This document shows positions 36,520 through 45,996 of a stretch of 64,000 bases of DNA, piece after piece. The DNA is from Meridianimarinicoccus roseus. Lineage in GTDB: Bacteria; Pseudomonadota; Alphaproteobacteria; Rhodobacterales; Rhodobacteraceae. Within the stretch, counting starts at the first letter, position 1; each line of letters opens with the position of its first letter. Location of the stretch: the NCBI RefSeq assembly GCF_003172915.1, contig NZ_QGKU01000003.1:1-64000 (forward strand), read 5' to 3'. Made by a program: the position numbers and the translations under genes. The notes beneath the pieces are model-generated. The model did not search any database and was not told the DNA's origin. It saw only the letters and a program-made list of their open reading frames with translations.

Positions 36520-38157
36520 ATGCGCCTGACCGTTCTTTACCGCCTTGTCCTTGCCGCCCTTGCCGCGCTGCCTGCTTCGGCGCAGACCGACGCCTATCGT
36601 GCCGCGGGCCCGGTGTCGCGGCCTGTGCAGACCACCGCGCCCCGTGCCGACGGCCCCGGCCCGCGTTTTTCCGACATGCGTGCGGTCCTGCCCGGCCCGC
36701 AGCATGTCTATGGCGGCGGGTGGGAGCATTTCGTCGGCGGCGGGGTAGCTGTTTTCGACTGCGACGGCGATGCGCGGCCGGACCTACTGGCGGCGGGAGG
36801 CGCGGAGCCGACCACCGCATATCGCAACGTGACGCCGCCGGGCGGCGAGTTGGCGTTCGCGACGTTGGCAATCGCGCCGCTGGACGGGGTGACCGGGATC
36901 ACTGGAGCCTACCCGCTGGATATCGACAGCGATGGCGCGATGGACCTGTTCGTACTGCGCGCGGGTCCCAACATGGCGCTGCGCGGCGACGGGGCCTGTG
37001 GATTCCGCGACGCGACCGCCGACTGGGGCATTGCGCCGGGCAACGCGTGGTCCACCGCCTTCACCGCGACCTGGGAGCCGGGGGCGGACTGGCCAACGCT
37101 GGCGATCGGAAATTACGTCAACCGGGACGATCCCGACGGCCCCTTCGAGGCGTGCGATGACAATGTGCTGCTGCGCCCTGTCGGGTCGGGTTACGCGGGC
37201 CCGGTCGCGCTGTCGCCGGGCTTTTGCGCTCTGTCGGCGCTGTTCTCGGACTGGTCGCGCCAAGGGCGCGCCGACCTGCGCCTATCGAACGACCGGCACT
37301 ACTACGTGCGTGGTGGATCGGAACAGATGTGGCGCCTGTCGCCTTTGCGGCTTCTGGGCCCGCAGGACGGCTGGCGGCCTATCTCCATCTGGGGCATGGG
37401 CATCGCGAGCCGCGATCTGAACAACGACGGCCGACCGGACGTGATGCTGACTTCCATGGGAGACCAGCTTCTGCAATACGCGACCGACACGGCGGGCTAT
37501 GTGGACGCGCCATGGGGGACCGGCAGCCACGCCACGCGCCCTCATGTCGGCGATGACGGGCGCCCGTCCACCGGTTGGCACGCGCAGTTCGGCGACGTGG
37601 ACAATGACGGGCTGGCGGACCTGTTCATCGCCAAGGGCAATGTGGACCAGATGCCCGACAATGCGATGCGTGACCCCAACAATTTGCTGATGGGCCGCCC
37701 TGACGGCACCTTCGCCGAAGCCTCGGTCGCGGCCGGTATCGCCAGCACTGACCGCGCGCGCGGCGCCGCATTGGCCGATCTGGACGGCGATGGGCGGCTT
37801 GACCTTGTTGTGGTGAACCGTCGTGCCCCGCTGGAGTTGTGGCGCAATGTGACCCCGGACACCGGCGCCTGGCTTGCCCTGACGCCCCGACAGGCGGGGC
37901 CGAACACGCATGCGGTGGGCGCGTGGATCGAAGCGCGCCGCCCGGATGGGACGGTCGCGGTGCAGGAACGCACAGTCGGCGGTGGCCACGCCGGCGGGCA
38001 GGCCGGGCCCCTGCATTTCGGGCTGGGCGCGGCGGACCGCGCCGAGATCCGTATCACCTGGCCGGACGGAGCCGTGTCCGACTGGCTGAGCCTGCCCGCG
38101 CGGCAGGCCGTTACGCTGTGGCGCGACGGCGCGCGGCTGGCTGCGCGCAGCGACTAG
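36520..38157 (+). CDS. Exported FG-GAP/VCBS protein with ASPIC/UnbV domain (CRTAC1-like)
   Basis: A 545-aa protein with a signal peptide (MRLTVLYRLVLAALAALPASA, cut before QTDAY). A run of FG-GAP repeats follows with calcium-loop sequences: DCDGDARPD, DIDSDGAMD, DLNNDGRPD, DVDNDGLAD and DLDGDGRLD. A C-terminal ASPIC/UnbV domain (about residues 455-535; GAWIEARRPDGT ... IRITWPDGAVSDW) completes it. The fold is a beta-propeller acting outside the cytoplasm. Its stop codon overlaps the convergent di-haem peroxidase gene by 4 bp. Function is unknown; the pairing may be meaningful. No good Shine-Dalgarno is seen at this ATG. Confidence 0.85.
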   Translation: MRLTVLYRLVLAALAALPASAQTDAYRAAGPVSRPVQTTAPRADGPGPRFSDMRAVLPGPQHVYGGGWEHFVGGGVAVFDCDGDARPDLLAAGGAEPTTAYRNVTPPGGELAFATLAIAPLDGVTGITGAYPLDIDSDGAMDLFVLRAGPNMALRGDGACGFRDATADWGIAPGNAWSTAFTATWEPGADWPTLAIGNYVNRDDPDGPFEACDDNVLLRPVGSGYAGPVALSPGFCALSALFSDWSRQGRADLRLSNDRHYYVRGGSEQMWRLSPLRLLGPQDGWRPISIWGMGIASRDLNNDGRPDVMLTSMGDQLLQYATDTAGYVDAPWGTGSHATRPHVGDDGRPSTGWHAQFGDVDNDGLADLFIAKGNVDQMPDNAMRDPNNLLMGRPDGTFAEASVAAGIASTDRARGAALADLDGDGRLDLVVVNRRAPLELWRNVTPDTGAWLALTPRQAGPNTHAVGAWIEARRPDGTVAVQERTVGGGHAGGQAGPLHFGLGAADRAEIRITWPDGAVSDWLSLPARQAVTLWRDGARLAARSD

Positions 38158-39479
38158 CGTTCCACCGGCAGACCACTCGGCACGGCGTCGGGCACGCCCA
38201 GTCGCCCGGCGATGGCGGCCTCGTCGGTCAGGCTTTCAAGGAACGCGACCAACGCCGCGATCTCGGTCCCGGACAGTGCCACCCCCCAGTCCGTCGCAGC
38301 CTTGCGCAGCGCCGCGACCTCGGCCGGATCGTCCATTACCGCGAAATCCGATGCGCCCGGTAGCGCGGGCAGCACCGCCTGCGCGCGATTGTAGCGCTCG
38401 GGCGCGGCTTTCGGGTCGGCATGGTCGGCCACGAAGGCCTCAAGGTCCGAATAGGCGCCGTCGTGCCCCCACGGGCCGGTGCGCGCGACGTTGCGCAGGG
38501 CAGGCGTGCGAAACGCGAAAAGGTCCGCAGGGTTGGCCGTAACTCGGAAGCGCCCCTCGTCTCGGGCATGCCGTTCGAACCGTCCAACCTTGCCCGGGCC
38601 GATCTGCGGCATCCCCATCGCGTGAAAGCCGTGATCGGTCAGGAACGGGCCGGCATGGCAATCGGCGCAGCCGCTCGGCCCGTAGAACAATTCCATGCCC
38701 GCAGCTGCCGCCCCTTCCAGCGTGGCCTCGCCGCGCAAGTGGCGGTCGAAGGCGCTGTCGTCGCTGCGCCATTCGAAGGCCATGAAGGCGGCGATTGCGT
38801 TGGAGATGTCGGTGAAATGAATGTCCCCCGGCGCATCGAGGTGCGGGTAGACCTCACGGAACCGCGCCGAGTACTCCGGGATCGCGGCGACCCGGCGTGC
38901 GATGATGTCCCAAGCCCCGCCCGGCCCGGTGATGCGACCCTGCCGCACGGCCTGCGCCACATCGTTCTCGCTGTAGTGGCCCGCCATCTCGTCCTGGCTG
39001 AGCACGGGGAACATGGTCTGTGCTGAAACGATGCCGGAAAACCCGCTGGCCATATCATCTTCCAGCGGGGTGCGGAAGCCCGCCTTGCGCGTCGGGTCCA
39101 ACTCGATCCGGCCGTCGTGGAAAAGCGCGGGCAGATCCGCTGCGCCCAGGTTGAACAGCGCGGTGGAATTGCGCGGCAGCCGCCGTTCGGGCAGGTTGTC
39201 CGGGTCCGCCCTGCGGCTGGGGCCAAGGCCGATCCCGCCCTCGCCCAGCGTCAGCGAAACTCCGTCCGCCGTGGCGAAGCGCGGATGATGACATGATGCG
39301 CAGGAAATGTTCCGGTTGCCCGACAGGATCGGGTCGTAGAACAGCAGCCAGCCCAACCGCGCCTCGTCCTCGTTCACGGGTATGAAATCCGCGTCGGACA
39401 GCGGGCGTGGCAACCCGTCGCTGTGCGCGGCGGGTGCGCACAGAAACAGGGCCAGCAGCAACAAGCGAAAAGTGGTCAT
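38154..39479 (-). CDS. Di-haem cytochrome c peroxidase / MauG-family protein
   Basis: A 441-aa periplasmic protein with a signal peptide (MTTFRLLLLALFLCAPAAHS). Two haem c attachment motifs are present, CASCH (C60, C63, H64) and CADCH (C271, C274, H275). Between them are the family segments RNSTALFNLG, LFHDGRIELDP and SAQTMFPVLSQDEMAGH, which mark the MauG/CCP superfamily. Members either reduce hydrogen peroxide or carry out oxidative protein maturation; sequence alone does not decide. Convergent with the FG-GAP/ASPIC protein. Confidence 0.88.
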   Translation of the reverse strand: MTTFRLLLLALFLCAPAAHSDGLPRPLSDADFIPVNEDEARLGWLLFYDPILSGNRNISCASCHHPRFATADGVSLTLGEGGIGLGPSRRADPDNLPERRLPRNSTALFNLGAADLPALFHDGRIELDPTRKAGFRTPLEDDMASGFSGIVSAQTMFPVLSQDEMAGHYSENDVAQAVRQGRITGPGGAWDIIARRVAAIPEYSARFREVYPHLDAPGDIHFTDISNAIAAFMAFEWRSDDSAFDRHLRGEATLEGAAAAGMELFYGPSGCADCHAGPFLTDHGFHAMGMPQIGPGKVGRFERHARDEGRFRVTANPADLFAFRTPALRNVARTGPWGHDGAYSDLEAFVADHADPKAAPERYNRAQAVLPALPGASDFAVMDDPAEVAALRKAATDWGVALSGTEIAALVAFLESLTDEAAIAGRLGVPDAVPSGLPVER

Positions 39480-39546
39480 GACGCCACCCTGCCCCCGCCG
39501 CCCGGCCCGCGCAATCCCCCGCGATGCGCGGAGCCGGCAGGCGCCG

Positions 39547-40692
39547 TCACATCAGCGCTTCGAAAAGGGCGCGGGTGTTTTCGCCCGTCATCTCGACCGG
39601 GTTTCCGCCGGTGCTGGGATCGCGCAACGCAGCCGCTGTGAGCGCCTCGAGGTCGGGACTGTGCACCCCCAGATCTGTGAGCGTCGCCGGAATTCCCAGC
39701 CCCGCGTTCAGGTCGTCCACGAAACGGCAAAAGCCGTCGAACCCCCCGGCAATCCCCAGATACGCCGCCGCCATGTCGAACCGGGCCGCAATGGCGGGCG
39801 CATTGAACTGCAGGACGGCGGGCATGCACACGGCATTGGTTGTGCCGTGGTGGGTGTGGTGCACCGCGCCGATCGGATGGCTCAGCGCGTGGATCGCTCC
39901 AAGACCCTTTTGGAACGCGGTCGCGCCCATTGCTGCCGCTGACATCATGTGCGCGCGCGCCTCGATGTCGGTGCCGTCGGCATAGGCGCGCGGCAGGTAG
40001 TCCTTCACCAGGCGCATCCCTTCCAGCGCGATGCCCTGGCTCATCGGATGATAATGCGGGGAGCTAAAGGCTTCCACGCAATGCGCGAAGGCATCAAGGC
40101 CGGTCCCGGCTGTGATCGCGGGCGGCATCCCGATGGTGAGTTCCGGATCGCAGATCACCTGCGCAGGAAGCATCTTGGGGTGGAAGATAATCTTCTTCTC
40201 GTGCGTGTCCTCGTTGGTGATCACGCCCGCGCGACCGACCTCGGACCCGGTGCCCGCCGTGGTCGGAATCGCGACGATGGGCGCGATGCCCGCCGGGTCG
40301 GCTCGGGTCCACCAGTCGCCGATGTCCTCGAAATCCCACAGCGGGCGGGTTTGCCCGGCCATGAAGGCCAGCACCTTGCCAAGATCGAGGCCAGAGCCTC
40401 CCCCGAAGGCGACCACGCCGTCGAAGCCGCCCTCGCGCATCACGCGCAGCCCGTTCTCCACGTTGCGGCCCGACGGGTTGGCGTCCACGTCGGAAAAGAT
40501 CGCGCGGCCCAGTCCCGCGGCTTCCAGAAGGTCCAGCGCGGCGGCCGTGATCGGCAGGCCTGCAAGCCCGCGGTCGGTGACCAGAAGCGGCTGTGACATG
40601 CCGGCAGCGCGGCACGCGTCGGGCAGTTCGGAAATGCGGCCCGCGCCGAAGCGCACGGCGGTCGGGTAGGACCAGTTGCCAACCAGTTTCAT
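39547..40692 (-). CDS. Iron-containing alcohol dehydrogenase
   Basis: A 381-aa group III NAD(P)-dependent dehydrogenase. Visible are the nucleotide-binding GGGSGLDLGK (residues 97-106), IPTTAGTGSEVGRAGVIT (143-160), and metal ligands D200, H204, H268 and H282 (in TAGTGLDAFAHCVEAFS and AIHALSHPIGAVHHTHHG). It is the last gene of the seven-gene operon from 47284, 3 bp after the aldehyde dehydrogenase. With that gene it can convert an alcohol group to an acid in two steps. Substrate not predictable; see the operon finding. Confidence 0.92.
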   Translation of the reverse strand: MKLVGNWSYPTAVRFGAGRISELPDACRAAGMSQPLLVTDRGLAGLPITAAALDLLEAAGLGRAIFSDVDANPSGRNVENGLRVMREGGFDGVVAFGGGSGLDLGKVLAFMAGQTRPLWDFEDIGDWWTRADPAGIAPIVAIPTTAGTGSEVGRAGVITNEDTHEKKIIFHPKMLPAQVICDPELTIGMPPAITAGTGLDAFAHCVEAFSSPHYHPMSQGIALEGMRLVKDYLPRAYADGTDIEARAHMMSAAAMGATAFQKGLGAIHALSHPIGAVHHTHHGTTNAVCMPAVLQFNAPAIAARFDMAAAYLGIAGGFDGFCRFVDDLNAGLGIPATLTDLGVHSPDLEALTAAALRDPSTGGNPVEMTGENTRALFEALM

Positions 40693-40695
40693 CTG

Positions 40696-42069
40696 TCAGC
40701 CCTTCTTGAGGTGGTAGGATTTCGGCCGGGTCAACGCCTGGTAGCCTAGCATGGACAGGCCGGTGCCGCGCCCGGTGTCTTTGCAGCCGGTCCAGCATAG
40801 CGCCGGGTCGAGATAATCGCAGCGGTTCATGAACACGGTGCCTGTGCGCAGCCGTGCCCCTATCCGGTCCGCCGCCGCTGCGTCGCGGGTGTATATGGCG
40901 GCAGTCAGGCCGAACTGACAATCGTTCATCAGCGCGATCGCCTCTTCGTCGCCGCCGACCGGCATGATGCCGACCACCGGGCCGAAACTTTCCTCGCGCA
41001 TCACGGCCATATCGTGGGTGACCCCGGTCAGCACCTGCGGCGTCAGGTAGGCCCCGCCGTCATCGGCCTTGAAGGTCGGCACATGGGCCGTCGCCCCCGC
41101 CGCGACGGCATCGGCGATCTGGGCGCGCACAACCTGCGCGAAGCGCACATGGGCCATCGGCCCCAGCGTCGTTTCCGGGTCAAGCGGATTGCCCAGCACC
41201 ATGCCGCGCGCGACCGATACCGCCTTTTCGACGAAGGCGTCGAACAAGCTTTCATGGACGTAGATCCGTTCGATTCCGCAGCAGCACTGGCCGGAATTGA
41301 ACAGCGCGCCGTCCATCAGACCGTCCACGGCGGCGTCGAGGTCGGCATCCTCGCGCACATAGCCCGGGTCCTTGCCGCCGAGTTCGGTGCTGACCGCGGC
41401 GAAGGTTCCGGCGGCCGCGCGTTCGATCGCACGCCCGCCGCCGACCGATCCGGTGAAGTTGACAAAGTCGAAGGCACGCGACGCGATCAGGGCACTCGTC
41501 GTGTCATGGTCCAGCACGACGTTCTGGAATACGTCCTCGGGCACGCCCGCCGCGTGGAACGCTTCGGCCAGATGCTCGCCGACAAGCAGCGTTTGCGTGG
41601 CATGTTTCAGCACGACCGCGTTGCCTGCGATCAGCGCGGGTGCCAGCGTGTTGATCGCCGTCATGTAGGGATAGTTCCACGGCGCCACAATTAGCACGGT
41701 GCCTTGCGGCTCGCGGGCGATCTTGCGCAGGAAGCGGTCGCTGTCTTCGATCACGGTGGGCGCCAGCGCCTCGGGCGCGATGTCGGCCATGTAGTCGGCG
41801 CGTTCCTTGAAGCCGCCATATTCGCCGCCATAGCGCACCGGGCGACCCATCTGGTGCGCGAGTTCTGTGGCCATGCGGTCCGTCTGGGTGCCGATGATCT
41901 CGACCGCACGGCGCACCAGCGCGATGCGGTCGGACAGCAGCCGTGCGGCCCAGTCGGGCTGCGCGGCCCGCGCGCGTGAGGCGGCGTCCTGTGCCGCTTC
42001 GGCGGAGAGGATGGGGCGGCGGGCATGGACCGAGCCGTCGATGGGCGAGATGCAGTCGAGCGTTCTCAC
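40696..42069 (-). CDS. Aldehyde dehydrogenase (NAD(P)+)
   Basis: A 457-aa ALDH-superfamily enzyme with VLIVAPWNYPY (residues 125-135), FTGSVGGGRAI, catalytic E229 in STELGGKDPGY and catalytic C263 in NSGQCCCGIERIYV. The frame is open further upstream, to 42306, but that part overlaps the GS-like gene in another frame. The GTG at 42069 with AAAGGAA 7 nt before it gives the family's normal start (RTLDCISPIDGSV). It sits 55 bp after the GS-like gene and 3 bp before the iron alcohol dehydrogenase. Confidence 0.92.
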   Translation of the reverse strand: MRTLDCISPIDGSVHARRPILSAEAAQDAASRARAAQPDWAARLLSDRIALVRRAVEIIGTQTDRMATELAHQMGRPVRYGGEYGGFKERADYMADIAPEALAPTVIEDSDRFLRKIAREPQGTVLIVAPWNYPYMTAINTLAPALIAGNAVVLKHATQTLLVGEHLAEAFHAAGVPEDVFQNVVLDHDTTSALIASRAFDFVNFTGSVGGGRAIERAAAGTFAAVSTELGGKDPGYVREDADLDAAVDGLMDGALFNSGQCCCGIERIYVHESLFDAFVEKAVSVARGMVLGNPLDPETTLGPMAHVRFAQVVRAQIADAVAAGATAHVPTFKADDGGAYLTPQVLTGVTHDMAVMREESFGPVVGIMPVGGDEEAIALMNDCQFGLTAAIYTRDAAAADRIGARLRTGTVFMNRCDYLDPALCWTGCKDTGRGTGLSMLGYQALTRPKSYHLKKG

Positions 42070-42124
42070 GTCGTTTCCTTTGGATGGCGCGCCGACGCGC
42101 GGCGCAGTCGTTGCAGGGTTGCGG

Positions 42125-43486
42125 TCAGGCCTTCTCGAAGCCACGCGCGATTTCCCAGTCGGTGACGGCGCGGTCGAACTCTTCCTGCTCCCATTCCGCG
42201 CAACGGGTGTAGTGGTCAACCACCCCGTCGCCGAAGGCGGCCCGCAGCATGGCCGAGCTGCGAAGCGTTTCGGTCGCCTCGCGCAGGCTGCGCGGTACTT
42301 CCTCACCGTCGCTGTCGTAGATGTCGCCGCTCATCGGCGGCGCGAGGTCCAGCCTCTCCTCGATACCCTTCAGGCCCGCGGCCAGCATCGCCGCTTGCGC
42401 GAGATAGGGATTGAGGTCTGACCCGCCGATGCGGCACTCCACGCGCACGCCGGGCGTGCCGTCACCGCACAGGCGGAAGGCGGCGGTGCGGTTGTCCACC
42501 GACCATGCGGTGCGGGTCGGTGCGAAGGTGCCCTTGGCGAAACGCTTGTAGCTGTTCACGTAGGGCGCAAGAAAGAAGGTGTAGTCAGCGGCATAGGCGA
42601 TCAGCCCGGCAAGATAGGCGCGCATCAGCGCCGACATGCCAAGTTCGGCCTGCGGGTCGAAGAAGGCGGGCGCGCCGTCGCGCCACAGGGATTGGTGCAC
42701 ATGGCTTGAGCTGCCGACACGGCCCGGCGCGAGCTTGGACAGGAAACTGGCGGCATGGCCATGCTGCCAGGCGATTTCCTTGACCGCGTGCTTGGCGATG
42801 GTGTGGTGATCGGCGCAGGCCAGCGCGTCCGCGTAGCGGATGTTCAGTTCTTCCTGCCCGGCCTCGGCCTCGCCCTTGGTGCCTTCCACTGGAATGCCCG
42901 CTGCGGCAAGGTGATTGCGCACCGGGCGCAGGATCTTCTCCTCCTTGGTGGTGGCGAAGATGTGGTAATCCTCGTTGTACTTGCCCAGCGGGGTCAGGTC
43001 GCGGAAGCCGCCTGCCCGGATCTCGTCCAGCGACTTGTCAAACAGGAAGAATTCCAGTTCCGTCGCCATAACGGGCGCAAGGCCCATCGCTTCGGCACGG
43101 GCGACCTGTGCCTTGAGCATGGCGCGCGGGTCGTGCGGCACAGGCGCGTGGGCGTGATGGTCGAGGATGTCGCACAGCACCATCGCCGTGCCGTCGAGCC
43201 ACGGCACCGGGCGCAGCGTGTCGAGGTCGGGCTGCATGATGTAATCGCCATAGCCCTTGGCCCAGCTGGACGCGGCATAGCCGTCAGGCGTGGCCATCTC
43301 AAGGTCGGTCGCCAGAAGGTAGTTGCAGCAATGAGTTTCGTGGTGGGAATGGTCCACGAAGTTGCGGGCGTGAAAGCGCTTGCCCATCAATCGGCCCTGC
43401 ATGTCGGTGAAACATGCCAGCACGGTGTCGATGCGGCCCTCGGCCACGGCGGTCTTCAGGTCGTCGAAACTCAGCACGGCGGGCAT
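42125..43486 (-). CDS. Glutamine synthetase-like gamma-glutamyl-amine ligase
   Basis: A 453-aa GS-fold enzyme of the PuuA/IpuC type rather than housekeeping GlnA. GS landmarks are present: ATELEFFLFD (E143, E145), GEAEAGQEELNIRYADAL, GSSSHVHQSLW (H262/H264), then AFRLCGDGTPGVRVE and GGSDLNPYLAQAAMLAAGLKG. The N-terminal beta-grasp is short and there is no adenylylation-site signature. Relatives glutamylate polyamines, ethanolamine or other amines with ATP. Neighbouring ALDH and iron-ADH genes and a TRAP transporter point to catabolism of an imported amine or amino alcohol. Confidence 0.9.
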   Translation of the reverse strand: MPAVLSFDDLKTAVAEGRIDTVLACFTDMQGRLMGKRFHARNFVDHSHHETHCCNYLLATDLEMATPDGYAASSWAKGYGDYIMQPDLDTLRPVPWLDGTAMVLCDILDHHAHAPVPHDPRAMLKAQVARAEAMGLAPVMATELEFFLFDKSLDEIRAGGFRDLTPLGKYNEDYHIFATTKEEKILRPVRNHLAAAGIPVEGTKGEAEAGQEELNIRYADALACADHHTIAKHAVKEIAWQHGHAASFLSKLAPGRVGSSSHVHQSLWRDGAPAFFDPQAELGMSALMRAYLAGLIAYAADYTFFLAPYVNSYKRFAKGTFAPTRTAWSVDNRTAAFRLCGDGTPGVRVECRIGGSDLNPYLAQAAMLAAGLKGIEERLDLAPPMSGDIYDSDGEEVPRSLREATETLRSSAMLRAAFGDGVVDHYTRCAEWEQEEFDRAVTDWEIARGFEKA

Positions 43487-43515
43487 GGGTCTTCCTGCTT
43501 GTGGTCGAAATAGGC

Positions 43516-43542
43516 GCCGACCCCGTGCGATACGGGGTCGGC
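43516..43542 (-). terminator. Intercistronic hairpin after dctP
   Basis: GCCGACCCCGT (43516-43526) and ACGGGGTCGGC (43532-43542) form a perfect 11-bp stem with a 5-nt loop, 17 nt after the dctP stop and 29 nt before the GS-like gene. Only TATTT follows on the minus strand. It is a strong candidate for partial termination or 3'-end protection of the binding-protein mRNA. Confidence 0.6.
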
Positions 43543-43559
43543 CGATGTGTAGGCGGGGA

Positions 43560-44600
43560 TCACTCGAAGTTGTAGGGCGGTCCGGCCTGGTTGATGACCT
43601 CGTTGTAGTCGCGGAAGATCTGCACGATCTTGGCGTGGGTCTCGCTTTCCTCGGCGATCTCGTTCCAGAACTCCTTCGCGGCGTCTTCGACCACCGCCCA
43701 TTCGTCGGCCGGAACCGACCGCAGCGCCAGCTTGTCGCCCTGCGCGCGCAGTCGTGCCTCGCCGCCCCAGTACCACTGGTTGCGGTAGGTGTGCCCGGCT
43801 TCGATCGAGGCCATCACAAGCTGCTTGAGGTGGTCGGGCAGTTCTGCCCAGCGTTCCTGGTTCACGAAGAATGATCCGATCCACGCGCCCGAGATGTTGT
43901 TGGTCAGGAAATAGTCGGTCACATCCGCCCAACCGACGGTGTAATCCTCGGTGATGCCGGACCAGGCCATGCCGTCCAGTTCCCCGGTCTGCACAGCGAC
44001 TTCGGCATCCTCGTAGGGGATGTTCACCGACACGACGCCGAACTTGGCAAGGAAGCGGCCCGCTGTCGGGAAGGTATAGAGCCGCAGACCGTCGAGATCG
44101 TCGACCGACGTGATTTCCTTGGTGGTGTTGAAGTTGCAAGGGTCCTGTCCCGCCGCCGACAGCCACTGCACGCCGACCTTGGCGTATTCCTCGCGCCAGA
44201 TGTCGGCAAGACCGTACTGGTTGAACAGCACTGGCACGTCGAGGATGTGCTTGGTGGCGAAGGGGAAGTAGCCGCCGAACACGCGCAGCGGCGTGGGCGA
44301 GGCCATGCTGTCGTCGTCCGAATGCACGCCGTCGATGGTGCCGCGCTGAAGCGCCTGGAACAGCTCGCCCGTGGGCACGATCTGGTCAGCGTAGAACAGC
44401 TCGATCTCCAACTCGCCCTGTGCGGCGGCGTTGATGTAATCGATGATCGGCTTGGTCACCTGCTCGCCAAGCGCGGCGCCGGCATAGGTCTGGAACCGCC
44501 AGCGGATCGGGGCCTGCGCCTTGACGATGGCCGGGGCCGCCAGCGGTACCGCCAGCGCGCCAGCGCCGGTCGCCGTCAGGAACTTGCGTCTCGTTGTCAT
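43560..44600 (-). CDS. dctP: TRAP transporter substrate-binding protein DctP
   Basis: A 346-aa periplasmic solute receptor of the DctP family. The N-terminus MTTRRKFLTATGAGALAVPL has a Tat-type twin-arginine motif (RRKFL) and a cleavage site near IVKAQA. Family features include QTYAGAALGEQVTKPIIDYI, FYADQIVPTGELFQALQRG and the central LDGLRLYTFPTAGRFLAKFG. The upstream frame to 44708 is rejected: AGGAGAGAGAGTGAC directly precedes the ATG at 44600, which yields the signal sequence. It lies between dctM and the GS-like gene. Ligand unknown. Confidence 0.92.
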   Translation of the reverse strand: MTTRRKFLTATGAGALAVPLAAPAIVKAQAPIRWRFQTYAGAALGEQVTKPIIDYINAAAQGELEIELFYADQIVPTGELFQALQRGTIDGVHSDDDSMASPTPLRVFGGYFPFATKHILDVPVLFNQYGLADIWREEYAKVGVQWLSAAGQDPCNFNTTKEITSVDDLDGLRLYTFPTAGRFLAKFGVVSVNIPYEDAEVAVQTGELDGMAWSGITEDYTVGWADVTDYFLTNNISGAWIGSFFVNQERWAELPDHLKQLVMASIEAGHTYRNQWYWGGEARLRAQGDKLALRSVPADEWAVVEDAAKEFWNEIAEESETHAKIVQIFRDYNEVINQAGPPYNFE

Positions 44601-44670
44601 GTCACTCTCTCTCCTGTTGGTAAGGGGTCGGATCGGTCCTTGCAGTGTCCCGTTCGCCGGGATCGTTGTA

Positions 44671-45996
44671 TCAGTTTCCATAGACGACACCCGGCAGCCA
44701 CAGCGCAAGCCCGGGGAATACCATCACCAGCACCAGCGCGCAGACCATCACCAGCACAAAGGGTGTGATCGACCCGTAAATGTCGCGCAGCGTGATCTCG
44801 GGCGGGGCCATCGCCCGCATCAGGAACAGGTTGTAGCCGAAGGGCGGCGTCATGTAGGCGATCTGGCAGGTGATCGTGTAGAGGATTCCGTACCAGACAA
44901 GGTCGAAGCCAAGTTGTCCGACCAATGGCACGTAAAGCGGCGCCACGATGACCAACATTGCTGTATCGTCAAGAAACGTGCCCATCAGGATGAAGCTGAG
45001 TTGCATCAGTATCAGGATCACCCAGGGATTCAGCCCCAGCCGTTCGGTAAAGAGCGCCTCGATGGCCTTCACCGCTCCAAGACCGTCGAATACCGCTCCG
45101 AAGGCGAGCGCGGCAAGGATGATCCACATGAACATGCAGGTGATCCCGAGCGTGTTGCGCACGCTCGTTTCGAACACGTCGCGGGTCATGCGGCCCTTGG
45201 CGACCGCAACGAGGAATGCCGTGATCGCCCCGATGGCCGAGCTTTCAACCAGCGAGGTCCAGCCGTTGACGAAGGGCACCATCATGGCCGCGAAGATGCC
45301 CAGCGGCAGCAGGCCCGCACGCAACAGGCGGAGCTTCTCGGCCCGGCCGACATCGCGGTCCTCGGCGGGCAGCACGGGGCCGAGTTCGGGTTGCAGCCGA
45401 CAGCGCACGACGATGTAGAGGATGAAAAGCGCCGCCATCATCAATCCCGGCACCACCCCGGCCAGCCACAACTGCCCGACCGGCTGGCGCGCGATCATCG
45501 CATAGAGCACGAGCACCACCGAAGGCGGCACGAGGATGCCGAGGCTGGAGCCCGCCTGGATCACGCCAGTGACCATCCGCTTGTCATAGCCGCGTTTCAG
45601 CAGTTCTGGCAGCGCGATGGTGGCCCCGATCGCCATGCCCGCCACGCTGAGCCCGTTCATGGCCGACACCAGCACCATCAGTCCGATGGTGCCCACTGCC
45701 AGTCCGCCCCGCAGCCCGCCCATCCAGACATGGAACATCCGGTACAGGTCGTCCGCGATGCGGCTTTCGGACAGCACGTAGCCCATGAAGATGAACATCG
45801 GCAGTGTCAGCAGTGGGTACCATTTCATCAACTTCATCGCTGCCGAGAAACCCAGGTCGTACCCGCCTCGGTCGCCCCACAGCAGAAGCGCGGCCATCAC
45901 CGCAACGAAGCCAATGGCCCCGAAGACGCGCTGCCCGGTCAACAGCATCAGCATCATTGTTGAGAACATCAGTGCCGCGATCATCTCGTAGGGCAT
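44671..45996 (-). CDS. dctM: TRAP transporter large permease DctM
   Basis: A 441-aa membrane protein with about 12-13 hydrophobic segments. DctM-type motifs are visible, such as LPMFIFMGYVLSESRIADDLYR, the SAMNGLSVAGMAIGA and GSSLGILVPPSVVLVLYAMI blocks, and near the C-terminus MGTFLDDTAMLVIVAPLYVP and TPPFGYNLFLM. The ATG at 45996 overlaps the dctQ stop by one base; the longer frame upstream is dctQ in another register. Together with DctQ and DctP it forms a sodium-coupled importer. Confidence 0.93.
   Translation of the reverse strand: MPYEMIAALMFSTMMLMLLTGQRVFGAIGFVAVMAALLLWGDRGGYDLGFSAAMKLMKWYPLLTLPMFIFMGYVLSESRIADDLYRMFHVWMGGLRGGLAVGTIGLMVLVSAMNGLSVAGMAIGATIALPELLKRGYDKRMVTGVIQAGSSLGILVPPSVVLVLYAMIARQPVGQLWLAGVVPGLMMAALFILYIVVRCRLQPELGPVLPAEDRDVGRAEKLRLLRAGLLPLGIFAAMMVPFVNGWTSLVESSAIGAITAFLVAVAKGRMTRDVFETSVRNTLGITCMFMWIILAALAFGAVFDGLGAVKAIEALFTERLGLNPWVILILMQLSFILMGTFLDDTAMLVIVAPLYVPLVGQLGFDLVWYGILYTITCQIAYMTPPFGYNLFLMRAMAPPEITLRDIYGSITPFVLVMVCALVLVMVFPGLALWLPGVVYGN

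Noticed and set aside
42070-42306. Upstream extension of the aldehyde dehydrogenase to 42306
   Set aside because: The extension is Arg/Pro/Thr-rich, overlaps the GS-like gene in another frame and lacks family similarity; the GTG at 42069 has a good ribosome site.
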